Shown here piece by piece: positions 35,439-44,658 of a DNA stretch of 64,000 bases. This stretch comes from Nanobdellati archaeon (lineage in GTDB: Archaea; EX4484-52; GLR71). The stretch spans positions 1 to 64,000 of the forward strand of contig JAHYJR010000002.1 of assembly GCA_019429005.1 (NCBI GenBank). Reading direction: 5' to 3'. The position numbers and the translations under genes are program-made. Position 1 is the first letter of the stretch; each line of letters starts with the position of its first letter. Under the pieces are notes generated by a model. The model was not told where the DNA came from, ran no database searches, and saw nothing but the letters and a program-made list of their open reading frames with translations.

Positions 35439-36962
35439 ATGGGAATTGAAGTTAGAAAAGATACAATTGCACAAGATCAATATCTTGATGTTTTTAATTA
35501 TTTGAGTAATAAAACAATTCTTGAGAAATTTGGTTTTAATTCAGTATCATTTATGGATGTTATGCAATTAAATGATCCTTTAAGTGGTATTACTAATTCT
35601 GAAATAATGTCTTGTGATGCCGAATATTTTAAAATAACATCAGATATATTTTTAAATAAAAGCGAAAAAGCTCTTGGAAATGATATTTTAAAAACATTAT
35701 ATGACATAATTCCAGAAGGTATTAATTATGTTTGTAATACAGATTTAAAGAGAGTTCGTATTGCTCAAGCACACATCGGTGAATTCATTTATGATTTAAC
35801 ATTAAGTGCAAATTATAATTATTATGAAAATCCAAATATTAAACCCAATTTAGCGAAAAAAAGTCCTACAATTGAAATATCTTTACAAGGTTCAAAAGAA
35901 ATTTCTATTGAAAATTTAAAAACATCTTTATCAGATATGCTTTATTTAATTGAATCTGTATTAAATCAAAGTTATCAATTAACAGATAATAAAACAGATT
36001 TAGTATTAAGACCAACATTTGATTTTTTTACTGAAAAAGATCTTGATGATACGATGGATTCTGATGATTATATTGATACTAATAATATTATTAAAAAAGA
36101 GCCTAATACAGAGAATCTTCAAAATGAAGACAAATCACCTTTTGGAACTTTAAGTTTTGATGATATTGGTGGTAATGAAGATTTAATTGATTCTATGAAA
36201 GATATTCTTTATCTTTTAGGTAATAAACAATTAAATGATCTTGTTCCAAAAGGCGTCTTATTACACGGCCCGCCTGGAACTGGAAAAACGATGGTTGCAA
36301 AAGCAATGTTAAATGCAGCGTATGATAGGGCAATAATTACAAAAAGTATAAAGACTTCTGATTTTAAAGATATGTGGTATGGTAATACTGAAAAAAAATT
36401 GAAAAAAATATTAGATGATCTTCAAAAAAATCAACCATCTATACTTTTTGTAGATGAAGGTGATAGTATATTTCAATCAAGAATTGATGACACACATTCA
36501 GTAGATAAAGCAATTGTAAATGCACTTTTATCTTATATGGATGGTTCTGATGATAATGCAGGTACTACTATTATAACCACAACAAATCTTAATCCATACA
36601 ATCCCTTATCGTTTGATCCTGCATTTATACGTAGTGGACGATTTAGCACTGAATATATATTTAAGATGGATCCTCCAAATACAGAAGGCCGTAAAAAAAT
36701 CATAGATAAATACATGATACATGAAAAATATTTAGAACGATTAAGTTTTGATATCGATGCAGATTTTATTGCAAAAAAAACAGAAGGTTTTAATGGTTCT
36801 GATATCAGCGAGGTTTTTAATTCATCATTAAGACAAAATTTAAGAAAATCAAGACTTTCAAATAAAGAAGCAATTGATTTGATAACAGAAGAAGATCTTA
36901 TTGCCGCAATAGGTCGAATCAATAAAAAAGCAGTATCTGAAGAAGTTAGCGGTTATATCTAA
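35439..36962 (+). CDS. AAA-family ATPase with novel N-terminal domain
   Basis: This protein of about 507 residues has one Cdc48/proteasome-type AAA module in its second half. The Walker A motif is in VLLHGPPGTGKTMVAKAM, Walker B in SILFVDEGDSIF, sensor 1 in IITTTNLNPYN, the arginine finger region in DPAFIRSGRFSTEYIF, and sensor 2 in GFNGSDISEVFNSS. The first 230 residues match no family I know; an acidic Asp-rich linker precedes the module. It is probably an unfoldase or remodelling factor. ATG 35439 follows AAGGAT; upstream ATGs at 35415 and 35421 are possible. Confidence 0.82.
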   Translation: MGIEVRKDTIAQDQYLDVFNYLSNKTILEKFGFNSVSFMDVMQLNDPLSGITNSEIMSCDAEYFKITSDIFLNKSEKALGNDILKTLYDIIPEGINYVCNTDLKRVRIAQAHIGEFIYDLTLSANYNYYENPNIKPNLAKKSPTIEISLQGSKEISIENLKTSLSDMLYLIESVLNQSYQLTDNKTDLVLRPTFDFFTEKDLDDTMDSDDYIDTNNIIKKEPNTENLQNEDKSPFGTLSFDDIGGNEDLIDSMKDILYLLGNKQLNDLVPKGVLLHGPPGTGKTMVAKAMLNAAYDRAIITKSIKTSDFKDMWYGNTEKKLKKILDDLQKNQPSILFVDEGDSIFQSRIDDTHSVDKAIVNALLSYMDGSDDNAGTTIITTTNLNPYNPLSFDPAFIRSGRFSTEYIFKMDPPNTEGRKKIIDKYMIHEKYLERLSFDIDADFIAKKTEGFNGSDISEVFNSSLRQNLRKSRLSNKEAIDLITEEDLIAAIGRINKKAVSEEVSGYI

Positions 36963-36975
36963 AATTTTTAATACG

Positions 36976-37028
36976 GTTAGATATTATAATATATTATATT
37001 TGAGTTAGATATTATAATATATTATATA
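36976..37028. repeat. 24-bp direct repeat, AT-rich, between convergent genes
   Basis: Two identical 24-base copies start at 36976 and 37004, 28 bases apart, each with an internal TATTATAATATATTAT palindrome. They lie between the AAA ATPase gene and the convergent dCMP deaminase gene and could act as a terminator or simply be slippage-derived. Confidence 0.8.
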
Positions 37029-37085
37029 AAAAGATTATATATTATATATAAACAATTATGAAATTAAACTCTTTAAAAATAATAT

Positions 37086-37577
37086 TTATTTTTTTTTGCC
37101 GTCAAGATATATTACTTCAACACCCGCATCTTTAAAGAATTCGGATGATATATCATTATCAGCATATCCTTGCTTATAAAATACACTTTTTATACCTGCG
37201 TTGATTATCATTTTAGTACACAGAATACAAGGTGAATGCGTACAATATAATGTGGCACCATCTGTACTAACACCATGTGATGCGGCTTGTATAATTGCAT
37301 TCTGTTCTGCATGAACGGCTCTACATGTTTCATGCATAGTTCCTGATGGAATCTTCTTCTGTATTCTTATGCAACCTATATCTGTGCAATGTTTAAGTCC
37401 TTTTGGAGCACCATTGTATCCTGTTGAAATTATATGATTGTTTTTTACAATGACTGCACCAACAGTTTGTCTTAAACAGGTTGTTCTTTTAGCAACAACT
37501 GATGCTATTTCCATATAATAGTCATCCTTTGTAGGTCGCTTTTGTTTAGTTGTAGTACTTTCAACCATTTTAATCAT
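37086..37577 (-). CDS. deoxycytidylate deaminase-like protein
   Basis: This protein of 163 residues is a zinc deaminase with the motif RAVHAEQNAIIQAA (H-A-E) and SPCILCTKMIINAGI (PCxxC), plus VGAVIVKNNHIISTGYNGAP at the N-terminus. This layout matches dCMP deaminase, making dUMP for thymidylate synthesis; the same fold also occurs in ComE-type proteins. ATG 37577 lies about 25 bases after an AAATTTAAATTTA box, suggesting a leaderless message; ATG 37568 is an alternative. Confidence 0.88.
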   Translation of the reverse strand: MIKMVESTTTKQKRPTKDDYYMEIASVVAKRTTCLRQTVGAVIVKNNHIISTGYNGAPKGLKHCTDIGCIRIQKKIPSGTMHETCRAVHAEQNAIIQAASHGVSTDGATLYCTHSPCILCTKMIINAGIKSVFYKQGYADNDISSEFFKDAGVEVIYLDGKKK

Positions 37578-37626
37578 ACACACACATTTAGATAAATTTA
37601 AATTTTAAAAAAGAAAAATCTAGATT

Positions 37627-39096
37627 TTAATCATCTAGATCTTTTCCTTTATGCTTCTTCTTTTCCTCTGCATACTTATCCCAATCACCTTTCAAAAGCT
37701 TAGGAAGATTTAGTATAGCTTTCTTATTATTATCTACGCCAACAGTATTTCCAACACCTATAAGAAGTATCTTTTTATGTTTAGATTCTTCAATTAGCTT
37801 TTCAACTTCAATCCTTGTAGGTTCAAGAGCTTTATAGATTTTTTCATTCATTGGTATTGATGCTTCACTTATTCCTTGCTTGATGATAAGACCGTCTACT
37901 TCCATATTATATTTAGTCAATACAGCTTCAATCTTGAATTTATGAACACCGAAAGGACTCATTGCAATACCTACACCAGATGCGACACTTCCTGTTATCT
38001 CGCCTTCAAGTTTCTGTGATGCATCAACTGTTATGATATATTTGATCTTTTCTTTCTTAACAAGCTTTTCGACAGCACTGCTGTAATTACCAAGTCTAGA
38101 ACCTGGTCCTTTTGATTTCATTACAAATACTGTTTTTTTTACAATAGTCTCTTTACTTACGATTATATCTTCTGCAAGTTCTTCACCATTCTTTGTTTTA
38201 AATGATGCTGCAACAAGAGGACCAATTGAATCACCTATAGGAACACCATCAACAAATGCTTTTGTTGCCTTAACATTTGCTTTTGCCATCTTCATAATCA
38301 TAGGTATTTGCATCTGTAATATCATTGCAAACTGAAGATTATGCATCTTTTTAGTAAGGATAATCATATGCCTTACAATTTTAAACAACTGAACTGTTGA
38401 CATTGCACCTTTAAGACCCATATTGAAATTAGCCTTATCTTCTTTTGCAGCATTAGGTGCAATCTCATTTACAAATTTATTTATTCTTCGCTCAGAGTTG
38501 TTTATAATAACATCAACTTTATCGATGATACCATATGGATCTGTATCAACAGGAGTAGACACAAAGAAATCCATAAAGCCTTTCAATTTATCTTTGACTT
38601 CTTTAGTTGGTTTCTTATTCATCTTCTTTAATACTATAGCTTCAGATTTTTTTGCATATTCTTCTAATTTTTTAAGTTCTGTCTCAAGCTGGTATGTCAT
38701 CTGCCAGATATATATTTTAGGATAAAACATGAAAAATACTATGAAAAACAAAAAGGATAACATAGAATTATTAGATTTTGCTTTTGTAGTTCCAATTTGA
38801 CATGAAATTTTTCCATCAGAATCTTGTATTGAAACACATATTTGAGGATTCTTTAAAGCGGAACCAACTTCATAATAACAATCTTGCACCATATCAGCAC
38901 CAAGCTCGGCACAAATACTTGCATCATTACTATTTATTGCAACAACAGTCACACAAGATTTCTCTTCATATGCAGTAAGACTGCTACAAGATGAAACATC
39001 TTTATTGTTTGATAACATATGTTCCGGTATCGTTAAACATCCACTTGTAAAAACAAGTAAGATAAGTAGAAATATTGACAGATTTTTCATATTCAT
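37627..39096 (-). CDS. lipoprotein-headed DUF1512 membrane protein
   Basis: This 489-residue protein opens with a lipoprotein signal (LLILLVFTSGC, lipobox Cys at about 20). A Cys-rich segment follows, with repeated short motifs (SICAELGADMVQDCYYEV, PQICVSIQDSDGKISC). A membrane helix sits near residue 120, and then comes a long cytosolic domain. That domain, ending with VDGLIIKQGISEASIPMNEK and KKILLIGVGNTVGVDNN, matches DUF1512, an archaeal family of unknown function. The extra Cys-rich head is unusual for DUF1512 proteins I know of. Confidence 0.72.
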   Translation of the reverse strand: MNMKNLSIFLLILLVFTSGCLTIPEHMLSNNKDVSSCSSLTAYEEKSCVTVVAINSNDASICAELGADMVQDCYYEVGSALKNPQICVSIQDSDGKISCQIGTTKAKSNNSMLSFLFFIVFFMFYPKIYIWQMTYQLETELKKLEEYAKKSEAIVLKKMNKKPTKEVKDKLKGFMDFFVSTPVDTDPYGIIDKVDVIINNSERRINKFVNEIAPNAAKEDKANFNMGLKGAMSTVQLFKIVRHMIILTKKMHNLQFAMILQMQIPMIMKMAKANVKATKAFVDGVPIGDSIGPLVAASFKTKNGEELAEDIIVSKETIVKKTVFVMKSKGPGSRLGNYSSAVEKLVKKEKIKYIITVDASQKLEGEITGSVASGVGIAMSPFGVHKFKIEAVLTKYNMEVDGLIIKQGISEASIPMNEKIYKALEPTRIEVEKLIEESKHKKILLIGVGNTVGVDNNKKAILNLPKLLKGDWDKYAEEKKKHKGKDLDD

Positions 39097-39326
39097 TAAA
39101 ATTACACCTTAGGTTTATAGATGAAGTACTAATAATTTTTACTAGTAGATTTATATATATATATATTTAGTTTAGACACAAAAAAACGAAAAAATGAATG
39201 TTATATTAACAAAAGATCTTTAACAAAATTTGAAAAGTAATATGAATATTAAATGATTATAAAATAATTTTAAATTATATTTTTATTAAATTATATTTTT
39301 TAAAAAAAGAAAAAAAGTTAAGAGAC

Positions 39327-39494
39327 TTAAATGTCTCTTGACTTTATTGTTTTTCGACCATTTGCTTTTGCTCTTTCAACTGCTTTCTTAACAATCTCTT
39401 CAACAACAGCAGAAAGTGAATCATCTGCGTCAGCGGAAAAACTCATATCCTGGGCTTTTGCCAATTCTCTAACTTTGCTTTTTACAATCAACAT
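39327..39494 (-). CDS. 55-residue histone-fold protein (DUF1931-like)
   Basis: This small gene reads MLIVKSKVRELAKAQDMS, then ADDSLSAVVEEIVKKAVERA and KANGRKTIKSRDI. The pattern (KSKVRExAK, a long central helix, RAKANGRKTIKxRD) is that of minimal histone-fold proteins found in DPANN archaea and some bacteria (DUF1931/archaeal histone group). The usual closing Arg-Asp pair is present, while the last helix is missing or very short. A TATA-rich region precedes it. It is probably a DNA-binding chromatin protein. Confidence 0.8.
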   Translation of the reverse strand: MLIVKSKVRELAKAQDMSFSADADDSLSAVVEEIVKKAVERAKANGRKTIKSRDI

Positions 39495-39682
39495 AGTTTA
39501 TCACGTTTTTTATATTTGCTTTTAAATGTGTATTTTCATTTGTTTTAAAGCTTTTTTTAATTTGTAATATACAGTTAAATACTTTTTGGTGAATCCACTA
39601 AGTGATAGTATACAGTTTAACGTTGTTTTTATATGTTTTAAGGCATTTTCATTTAATATTTATTTTTCATTAAATATTATAA

Positions 39683-39697
39683 TACCTTTATATATTA
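39683..39697 (+). promoter_or_regulatory. TATA box for mntP-like gene
   Basis: The sequence ACCTTTATATATTAC is centred about 27 bases before ATG 39716, the spacing expected for a leaderless archaeal transcript. Confidence 0.55.
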
Positions 39698-39715
39698 CAA
39701 AAGTAATTAATATTA

Positions 39716-40264
39716 ATGGATATCCTAACATCAATTCTTGTAGGAATCGGTCTTTCAATGGATTGTTTAGGTATATCTGTATGTATAAGTAGTATTAACA
39801 AAATAACACTTAAAGATTATATAAGAATCCCTTTATATTTCAGCATATCTCATTTCATTATGATTTTCGCAGGTTTATATTCAGGCAATTATTTTCATAA
39901 ATATATCGTTGTTGTTGATCATTGGATTGCATTTTTTCTTTTATTTTCAATTGGAGTAAAAATCATATATGATTCTCTAAAGAAAGACGATATAATTCCA
40001 GATATGACATCACATATTAAACTAATTATGTTTTCTTTTGCAACAAGTCTTGATGCAATGGCTGTGGGTTTTGCATTTAGTCTAATAAATGGATCTTTGA
40101 TGGTACCTGCTATAATTATAAGCATTATTGTTATGATTATAACTTTAATTGGCCTCAGACTAGGAAAAAATATCGGTAATCTTGAAGTAAATTATGCCGG
40201 GATTTTTGGAGGTCTAATTCTTATTGTAATAAGCCTTAAAATCTTACTAACACACCTGTTTTGA
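39716..40264 (+). CDS. mntP: MntP-like manganese efflux pump
   Basis: This 182-residue protein has about six membrane helices. The two pseudo-repeats each have the conserved Asp motif: VGIGLSMDCLGISVCI (residues about 8-23) and FSFATSLDAMAVGFAFS (about 103-119). This is the DUF204/MntP family, which exports Mn2+ in bacteria; the archaeal metal is inferred. A TATA box sits at the leaderless distance. No metal riboswitch is seen upstream. Confidence 0.88.
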   Translation: MDILTSILVGIGLSMDCLGISVCISSINKITLKDYIRIPLYFSISHFIMIFAGLYSGNYFHKYIVVVDHWIAFFLLFSIGVKIIYDSLKKDDIIPDMTSHIKLIMFSFATSLDAMAVGFAFSLINGSLMVPAIIISIIVMIITLIGLRLGKNIGNLEVNYAGIFGGLILIVISLKILLTHLF

Positions 40265-40346
40265 ATACAAGTAAATTATAAGATATTTTATTTTAGACAA
40301 CTCCTATTACAAAAATATTTAAATTCAGATAAATCAAATTATCTTT

Positions 40347-41014
40347 ATGCAAGAAATCGATTTGAATCAAATTTGTGAAAAATACTCCCCATCAGAAAAA
40401 AAGGTATTCTTTTGCTTAAAGACACAGATACATTGATTTTTTGTCCAGGCATCAGAACATGCGGATTTGCAGAAATAAAAATGGCTCTTAAAAATAAGAA
40501 ATGTCAAATAATTGCAACCACAATAGACACAAAAGGATTCAAAGAAACAAAAAAAATAATTGAGAAAACAGAATTATCAAATAGGATACATATAAAAATT
40601 GAAGATGTTACTAAACCGCTGCCTTATAATAATAAATACTTTGACTATATATATGCTAGATTAATTCTCCATTATTTAACAAAACAAGAACTTGATAAGA
40701 CACTTAAGGAATTTTACAGAGTGTTGAAACCTGAAGGAATACTTTTTATAGTTGTAAGAAAGAAAGACTGTGAAGTTAATAAACATAATTTTGAATATGA
40801 TAGTAATACTAAAATGACCACATATAAGTTCATAAATTCAGATAAAAAATCCACACCAATACAAATTTCAAGATATTTTCACACAAAAAATTCCATTTCT
40901 GATCATCTAAAAACTGCAGGTTTCAATATAGAATAAATTAGAAAATATAAAGAACAATTATTTAGTGATTATTTGAGAACTATACCTTCTCAAAAAAAAT
41001 CATCAATAATTTAA
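40347..41014 (+). pseudogene. SAM-dependent methyltransferase pseudogene
   Basis: The start reads MQEIDLNQICEKYSPSEKK, then goes out of frame in a run of seven A residues; eight would continue as GILLLKDTDTLIFCPGIRTC, PYNNKYFDYIYARLILHYL and EFYRVLKPEGILFIVV. This is a class I methyltransferase with motif post-I and III regions and a weak motif I. An in-frame TAA at about 40934 is followed by 26 more in-frame residues to a second stop at 41012. Two lesions make a pseudogene likely, although a shortened protein from TTG 40412 is conceivable. Confidence 0.6.
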
Positions 41015-41055
41015 TTGCTGGCTAAAAAATAATCCGATAAACAACAAAACAAAAA

Positions 41056-43485
41056 TCACATATCAAATCCAAGTTTGATATCATAACCATTGCATTCTAT
41101 ATCACAATCATCTTTAAACTCAAGAGTTTCAGCTTTAACTGTATTTTGTATATCTTCAGATACAGTATCAATCAAATCTTTTAGTTCATCACTACAAGAG
41201 ATTCTTATCTTTTTTATAGGCTGATTCATAGACACATTTTGTATTGACTTGTATTTTCTTACAGCCCCAATTATGGAACAAGCTATATCACCAGATTTTT
41301 CAGATGTTTTATCAATAAGATCTTTTTCAATTTCAGGCCAAGCAGTTATATGCACACTTTCAGATTTTTCGTTTTCTTTGAAAAATATCTGATAAATCTC
41401 TTCAGAAATATAGGGTGTAATTGGTGCAATCAATTTAACACACGCAAGAAGAACTTTGTAAAGTGTATAATGTGCTGATTCTTTTGAACCTTTAGGATAT
41501 TTATCAGGATTATATAATCTATCTTTTGCAATCTCAAGATAGTTATCACATAAATCTTGCCAGAAAAAGTTCTCAAACGCTCTTTTTGACTTTGAATATT
41601 GATATTCATCAAAAGCTTCAGTACACGTCTTAATTGTATCTGTCATCTTTGAAAGTATCCATTTATCAATAGTATTGGTTACCTTAATTTTTTTAGGTTT
41701 ATAATCTTCAAGATGTATAAATGCAAACTTAGACGCATTCCACATCTTTGTTACAAACTTGAGACCTGTTTTGATATCTTTCTCTTGATAAGACATATCA
41801 TCTCCAAGCTTAGATTCAGATGCCCAGAAACGTAACGCATCAGCAGGATACTTTTGAAGGACTGTAGATGGTTCAATTACATTTCCTTTTGATTTTGACA
41901 TTTTTTTTCCGTGTGAATCTAGTGCAAATCCACTTATCATAGTATTTTTCCAAGGTATGTTATTTTCATGGAACATACTTTTTACAACAGTATTGAATAG
42001 CCATAATGTTATTATATCATGTGCTTGAGTTCGCAGGTCCATAGGGAATAATTTTTTCATAGCATCTTTATCATCAATAAGACCTATTGCAATCTGTGGT
42101 GTAAGTGTTGAAGTTGCCCATGTGTTCATCACATCACGATCAGGTTCAAAATCGGAGCTACCACATTTACATTTGTTTTTAGGTTTATCTGTTAAGGGAT
42201 CAACAGGTAATTGACTTTCATCTGCTACGTTTATTTCTCCACATTTTTTACAGTACCATACGGGGAAGGGTATACCAAAACTTCTTTGCATAGATATACA
42301 CCAATCCCATTGAAGACCATTAATCCAATTATCATATCTTGTTCGCATATATTCTGGATACCAATTTATCTTTTTTCCAGCATCAATAAATTCTTTTTTA
42401 AGATCAAGATATTTGATAAACCATTGGCTTGTCTTTAATATTTCAATTTCAGTATCACATCTTTCATGTACATTAACACTATGTGTTATCTTTTTAGAAC
42501 TTTTGAGTATTCCCGCTTTCTCAAGGTCTTCAATTATAATTTTTCTAGCTTCTTTTATTTGCATACCTTCATATTTTCCAGCAATTTTAGTCATTTTTCC
42601 ATCTTTAGTTATTGCAACCCTAAGTGGAAGTTTATGAGCCTTAAACCATTCAATATCAGTCTGGTCACCAAAAGTACAGCACATAACAAGACCTGTACCT
42701 TTTTCAGGATCAACACGTTCATCAAGTAAAACAGTCACATCATGTCCAAATATAGGTACTTTAGCTGTGGTGCCTTCAAGTTTTTTATATCGTTTATCAT
42801 CAGGATGTGCAAAAAGTGCAACGCAAGCAGGAAGTAATTCAGGTCGTGTTGTGCTTATTATAGCATCTTTACCATCTTTAAGGGTAAATGCAAGATCATT
42901 AAAACTACTATCAAGTTCCTTATCTTGAAGCTCAATCTGTGCAATTGCAGTCTGACATGTAGGACACCATATATAAGGTGCTTCCATTCGATATTCTCGT
43001 CCCATTTTATAAAGATCAATAAAAGATTTCTGTGATATTTTTTGCGAATGTAAATCTATTGTAGAATAAGAAAGTGACCAATCTGCAGATATACCTATAT
43101 TTTTCCAACCTTGTATAAAAGCATCACGAAGTTCATTGATTGTTGAATGACAAAGTTTTACAAAATCACCTCTTTCCATTTTAGAGGATTTTACATTTTT
43201 CATTTTTTCAACAAGTTTTGCTGTAGGAAGTCCATTATCATCTGTTCCAAAAGGGAAAAATACACTAAAACCTCTCATTCTTTTGTATCTTGCGATAAAA
43301 TCCATTTGTGAAAAAGAGAATGCATGACCCATATGCATATTTCCAGACATTGTAGGTGGTGGAGAATCAATTGAATATATCTTTTTTGAATTTATATCAA
43401 ATTTATATATCTCTTTTTTATTCCATTTATCATTGATTCTATTTTCAGCATCTTGCCATTCATATTTATTAGGAATTTCTCGCAT
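41056..43485 (-). CDS. valS: valyl-tRNA synthetase
   Basis: This 809-residue class I synthetase charges tRNA-Val. The HIGH motif is in SPPPTMSGNMHMGHAFS and KMSKS in SHGKKMSKSKGNVIEPSTV. The editing domain has TTRPELLPACVALFAHPDD, and the zinc-binding pairs are in WYCKKCGE and CKCGSSD. WSLSYSTID and QWDWCISMQRSFGIPFP are typical of archaeal-type ValS. The C-terminal anticodon-binding domain is present, without a long coiled-coil arm. ATG 43485 has GTGAT four bases upstream. Confidence 0.95.
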   Translation of the reverse strand: MREIPNKYEWQDAENRINDKWNKKEIYKFDINSKKIYSIDSPPPTMSGNMHMGHAFSFSQMDFIARYKRMRGFSVFFPFGTDDNGLPTAKLVEKMKNVKSSKMERGDFVKLCHSTINELRDAFIQGWKNIGISADWSLSYSTIDLHSQKISQKSFIDLYKMGREYRMEAPYIWCPTCQTAIAQIELQDKELDSSFNDLAFTLKDGKDAIISTTRPELLPACVALFAHPDDKRYKKLEGTTAKVPIFGHDVTVLLDERVDPEKGTGLVMCCTFGDQTDIEWFKAHKLPLRVAITKDGKMTKIAGKYEGMQIKEARKIIIEDLEKAGILKSSKKITHSVNVHERCDTEIEILKTSQWFIKYLDLKKEFIDAGKKINWYPEYMRTRYDNWINGLQWDWCISMQRSFGIPFPVWYCKKCGEINVADESQLPVDPLTDKPKNKCKCGSSDFEPDRDVMNTWATSTLTPQIAIGLIDDKDAMKKLFPMDLRTQAHDIITLWLFNTVVKSMFHENNIPWKNTMISGFALDSHGKKMSKSKGNVIEPSTVLQKYPADALRFWASESKLGDDMSYQEKDIKTGLKFVTKMWNASKFAFIHLEDYKPKKIKVTNTIDKWILSKMTDTIKTCTEAFDEYQYSKSKRAFENFFWQDLCDNYLEIAKDRLYNPDKYPKGSKESAHYTLYKVLLACVKLIAPITPYISEEIYQIFFKENEKSESVHITAWPEIEKDLIDKTSEKSGDIACSIIGAVRKYKSIQNVSMNQPIKKIRISCSDELKDLIDTVSEDIQNTVKAETLEFKDDCDIECNGYDIKLGFDM

Positions 43486-43600
43486 AAATATCACGTTTTA
43501 TAATTTTTAGATATTTAATCATATAAATCTACTTATTTTTTTGTGTTTTATAGAAAGATATTTAAACGCTTGGTTTAAATAACTATTATGTAGTGATATC

Positions 43601-44620
43601 ATGACATATTTATATCCTAGTTATGGAGAATCCCTTGATTTTCCAACAGATTTTGATGATAGATTAGATATTGTCTTATCAATTATAAATACAGAATCAA
43701 AATCTGCAATTCATGGATTTTGTTTAGATAATATTCCCAAAACAAAAGCTGAAATAAGAAATATTGCAAAAGATTATATGACAAACACTTCATCACTTCC
43801 AGACCCATCAACATTTGGAGAATATTGTAATTTTTTCTTTGAAAAAGGATCAGTTTCTAAAAGTAATATTTATTCAAAACCTAAAAAACAACCTAAGAAT
43901 AAATTTAAATTATCTGAAGAAGGTTATAAATATATCAAACCATTATCACAATTTTCACTTAAATATGCCGTTGATAATAATCTTAGTATGCAAGATATTT
44001 TTGGACAGACAAGTTCTAAAGGCTCTGGAAGCAGTCCATTTTATACTGGAATAATATTGCTTGAACTTAATCAAAAGGATAATATAAGTATTCATGACAT
44101 AAAAAATAATGTTAAAGTATATACAATTAATATAAGTAAACATCTTAAACGTCTTGAAAATTGTGGTTTTGTTGACTATGAATCTGTTTTTTCAGAAACA
44201 TCAAATTGGTCTGAACAAGATATTAAAGCAAAATATATACCTTGCGAAATACAATCAAATGTAATATTAACAGATAAAGGTCGCCAATTTATTGAAGAGT
44301 ATCTTAAACCAGTATATCAATTCATAAGTGATTCGGATTACGATATTGTTAATGATACAATTAAGGACATAGACCCTTATGCATATATTTCAAAAGGTTT
44401 CGAATTATATAAAAAGGCATCACCAAGATCTAAAGCTGAATCTTGTGAAACAATCCAAAATAAAATTCTTGAAATTTTAAAAAATGGCGAAGTTAGAAAA
44501 AAGGATATCGATTCAATTCTAGAAAAAAAAGACACATCAAAATATCTTAAACCCTTATTTGAGAATGGTATTCTCAACAAACGAAAATCAGGACTTGCTG
44601 TATTTTATTCTATTTTATAA
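43601..44620 (+). CDS. winged-helix protein, possible transcription regulator
   Basis: This 339-residue soluble protein seems to hold at least two winged-helix units. The middle one runs from TGIILLELNQKDNISIHDIK to LKRLENCGFVDYE (about residues 148-200). The C-terminal one includes IQNKILEILKNGEVRKKDID and YLKPLFENGILNKRKSG (about 287-335). The N-terminal domain is not recognised. No ligand-binding domain is seen, and target genes are unknown. GTGAT lies 3 nt before the ATG. Confidence 0.65.
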   Translation: MTYLYPSYGESLDFPTDFDDRLDIVLSIINTESKSAIHGFCLDNIPKTKAEIRNIAKDYMTNTSSLPDPSTFGEYCNFFFEKGSVSKSNIYSKPKKQPKNKFKLSEEGYKYIKPLSQFSLKYAVDNNLSMQDIFGQTSSKGSGSSPFYTGIILLELNQKDNISIHDIKNNVKVYTINISKHLKRLENCGFVDYESVFSETSNWSEQDIKAKYIPCEIQSNVILTDKGRQFIEEYLKPVYQFISDSDYDIVNDTIKDIDPYAYISKGFELYKKASPRSKAESCETIQNKILEILKNGEVRKKDIDSILEKKDTSKYLKPLFENGILNKRKSGLAVFYSIL

Positions 44621-44658
44621 AATTAAAATACAATTTTAAAATAAAAATAACAAAAAAT

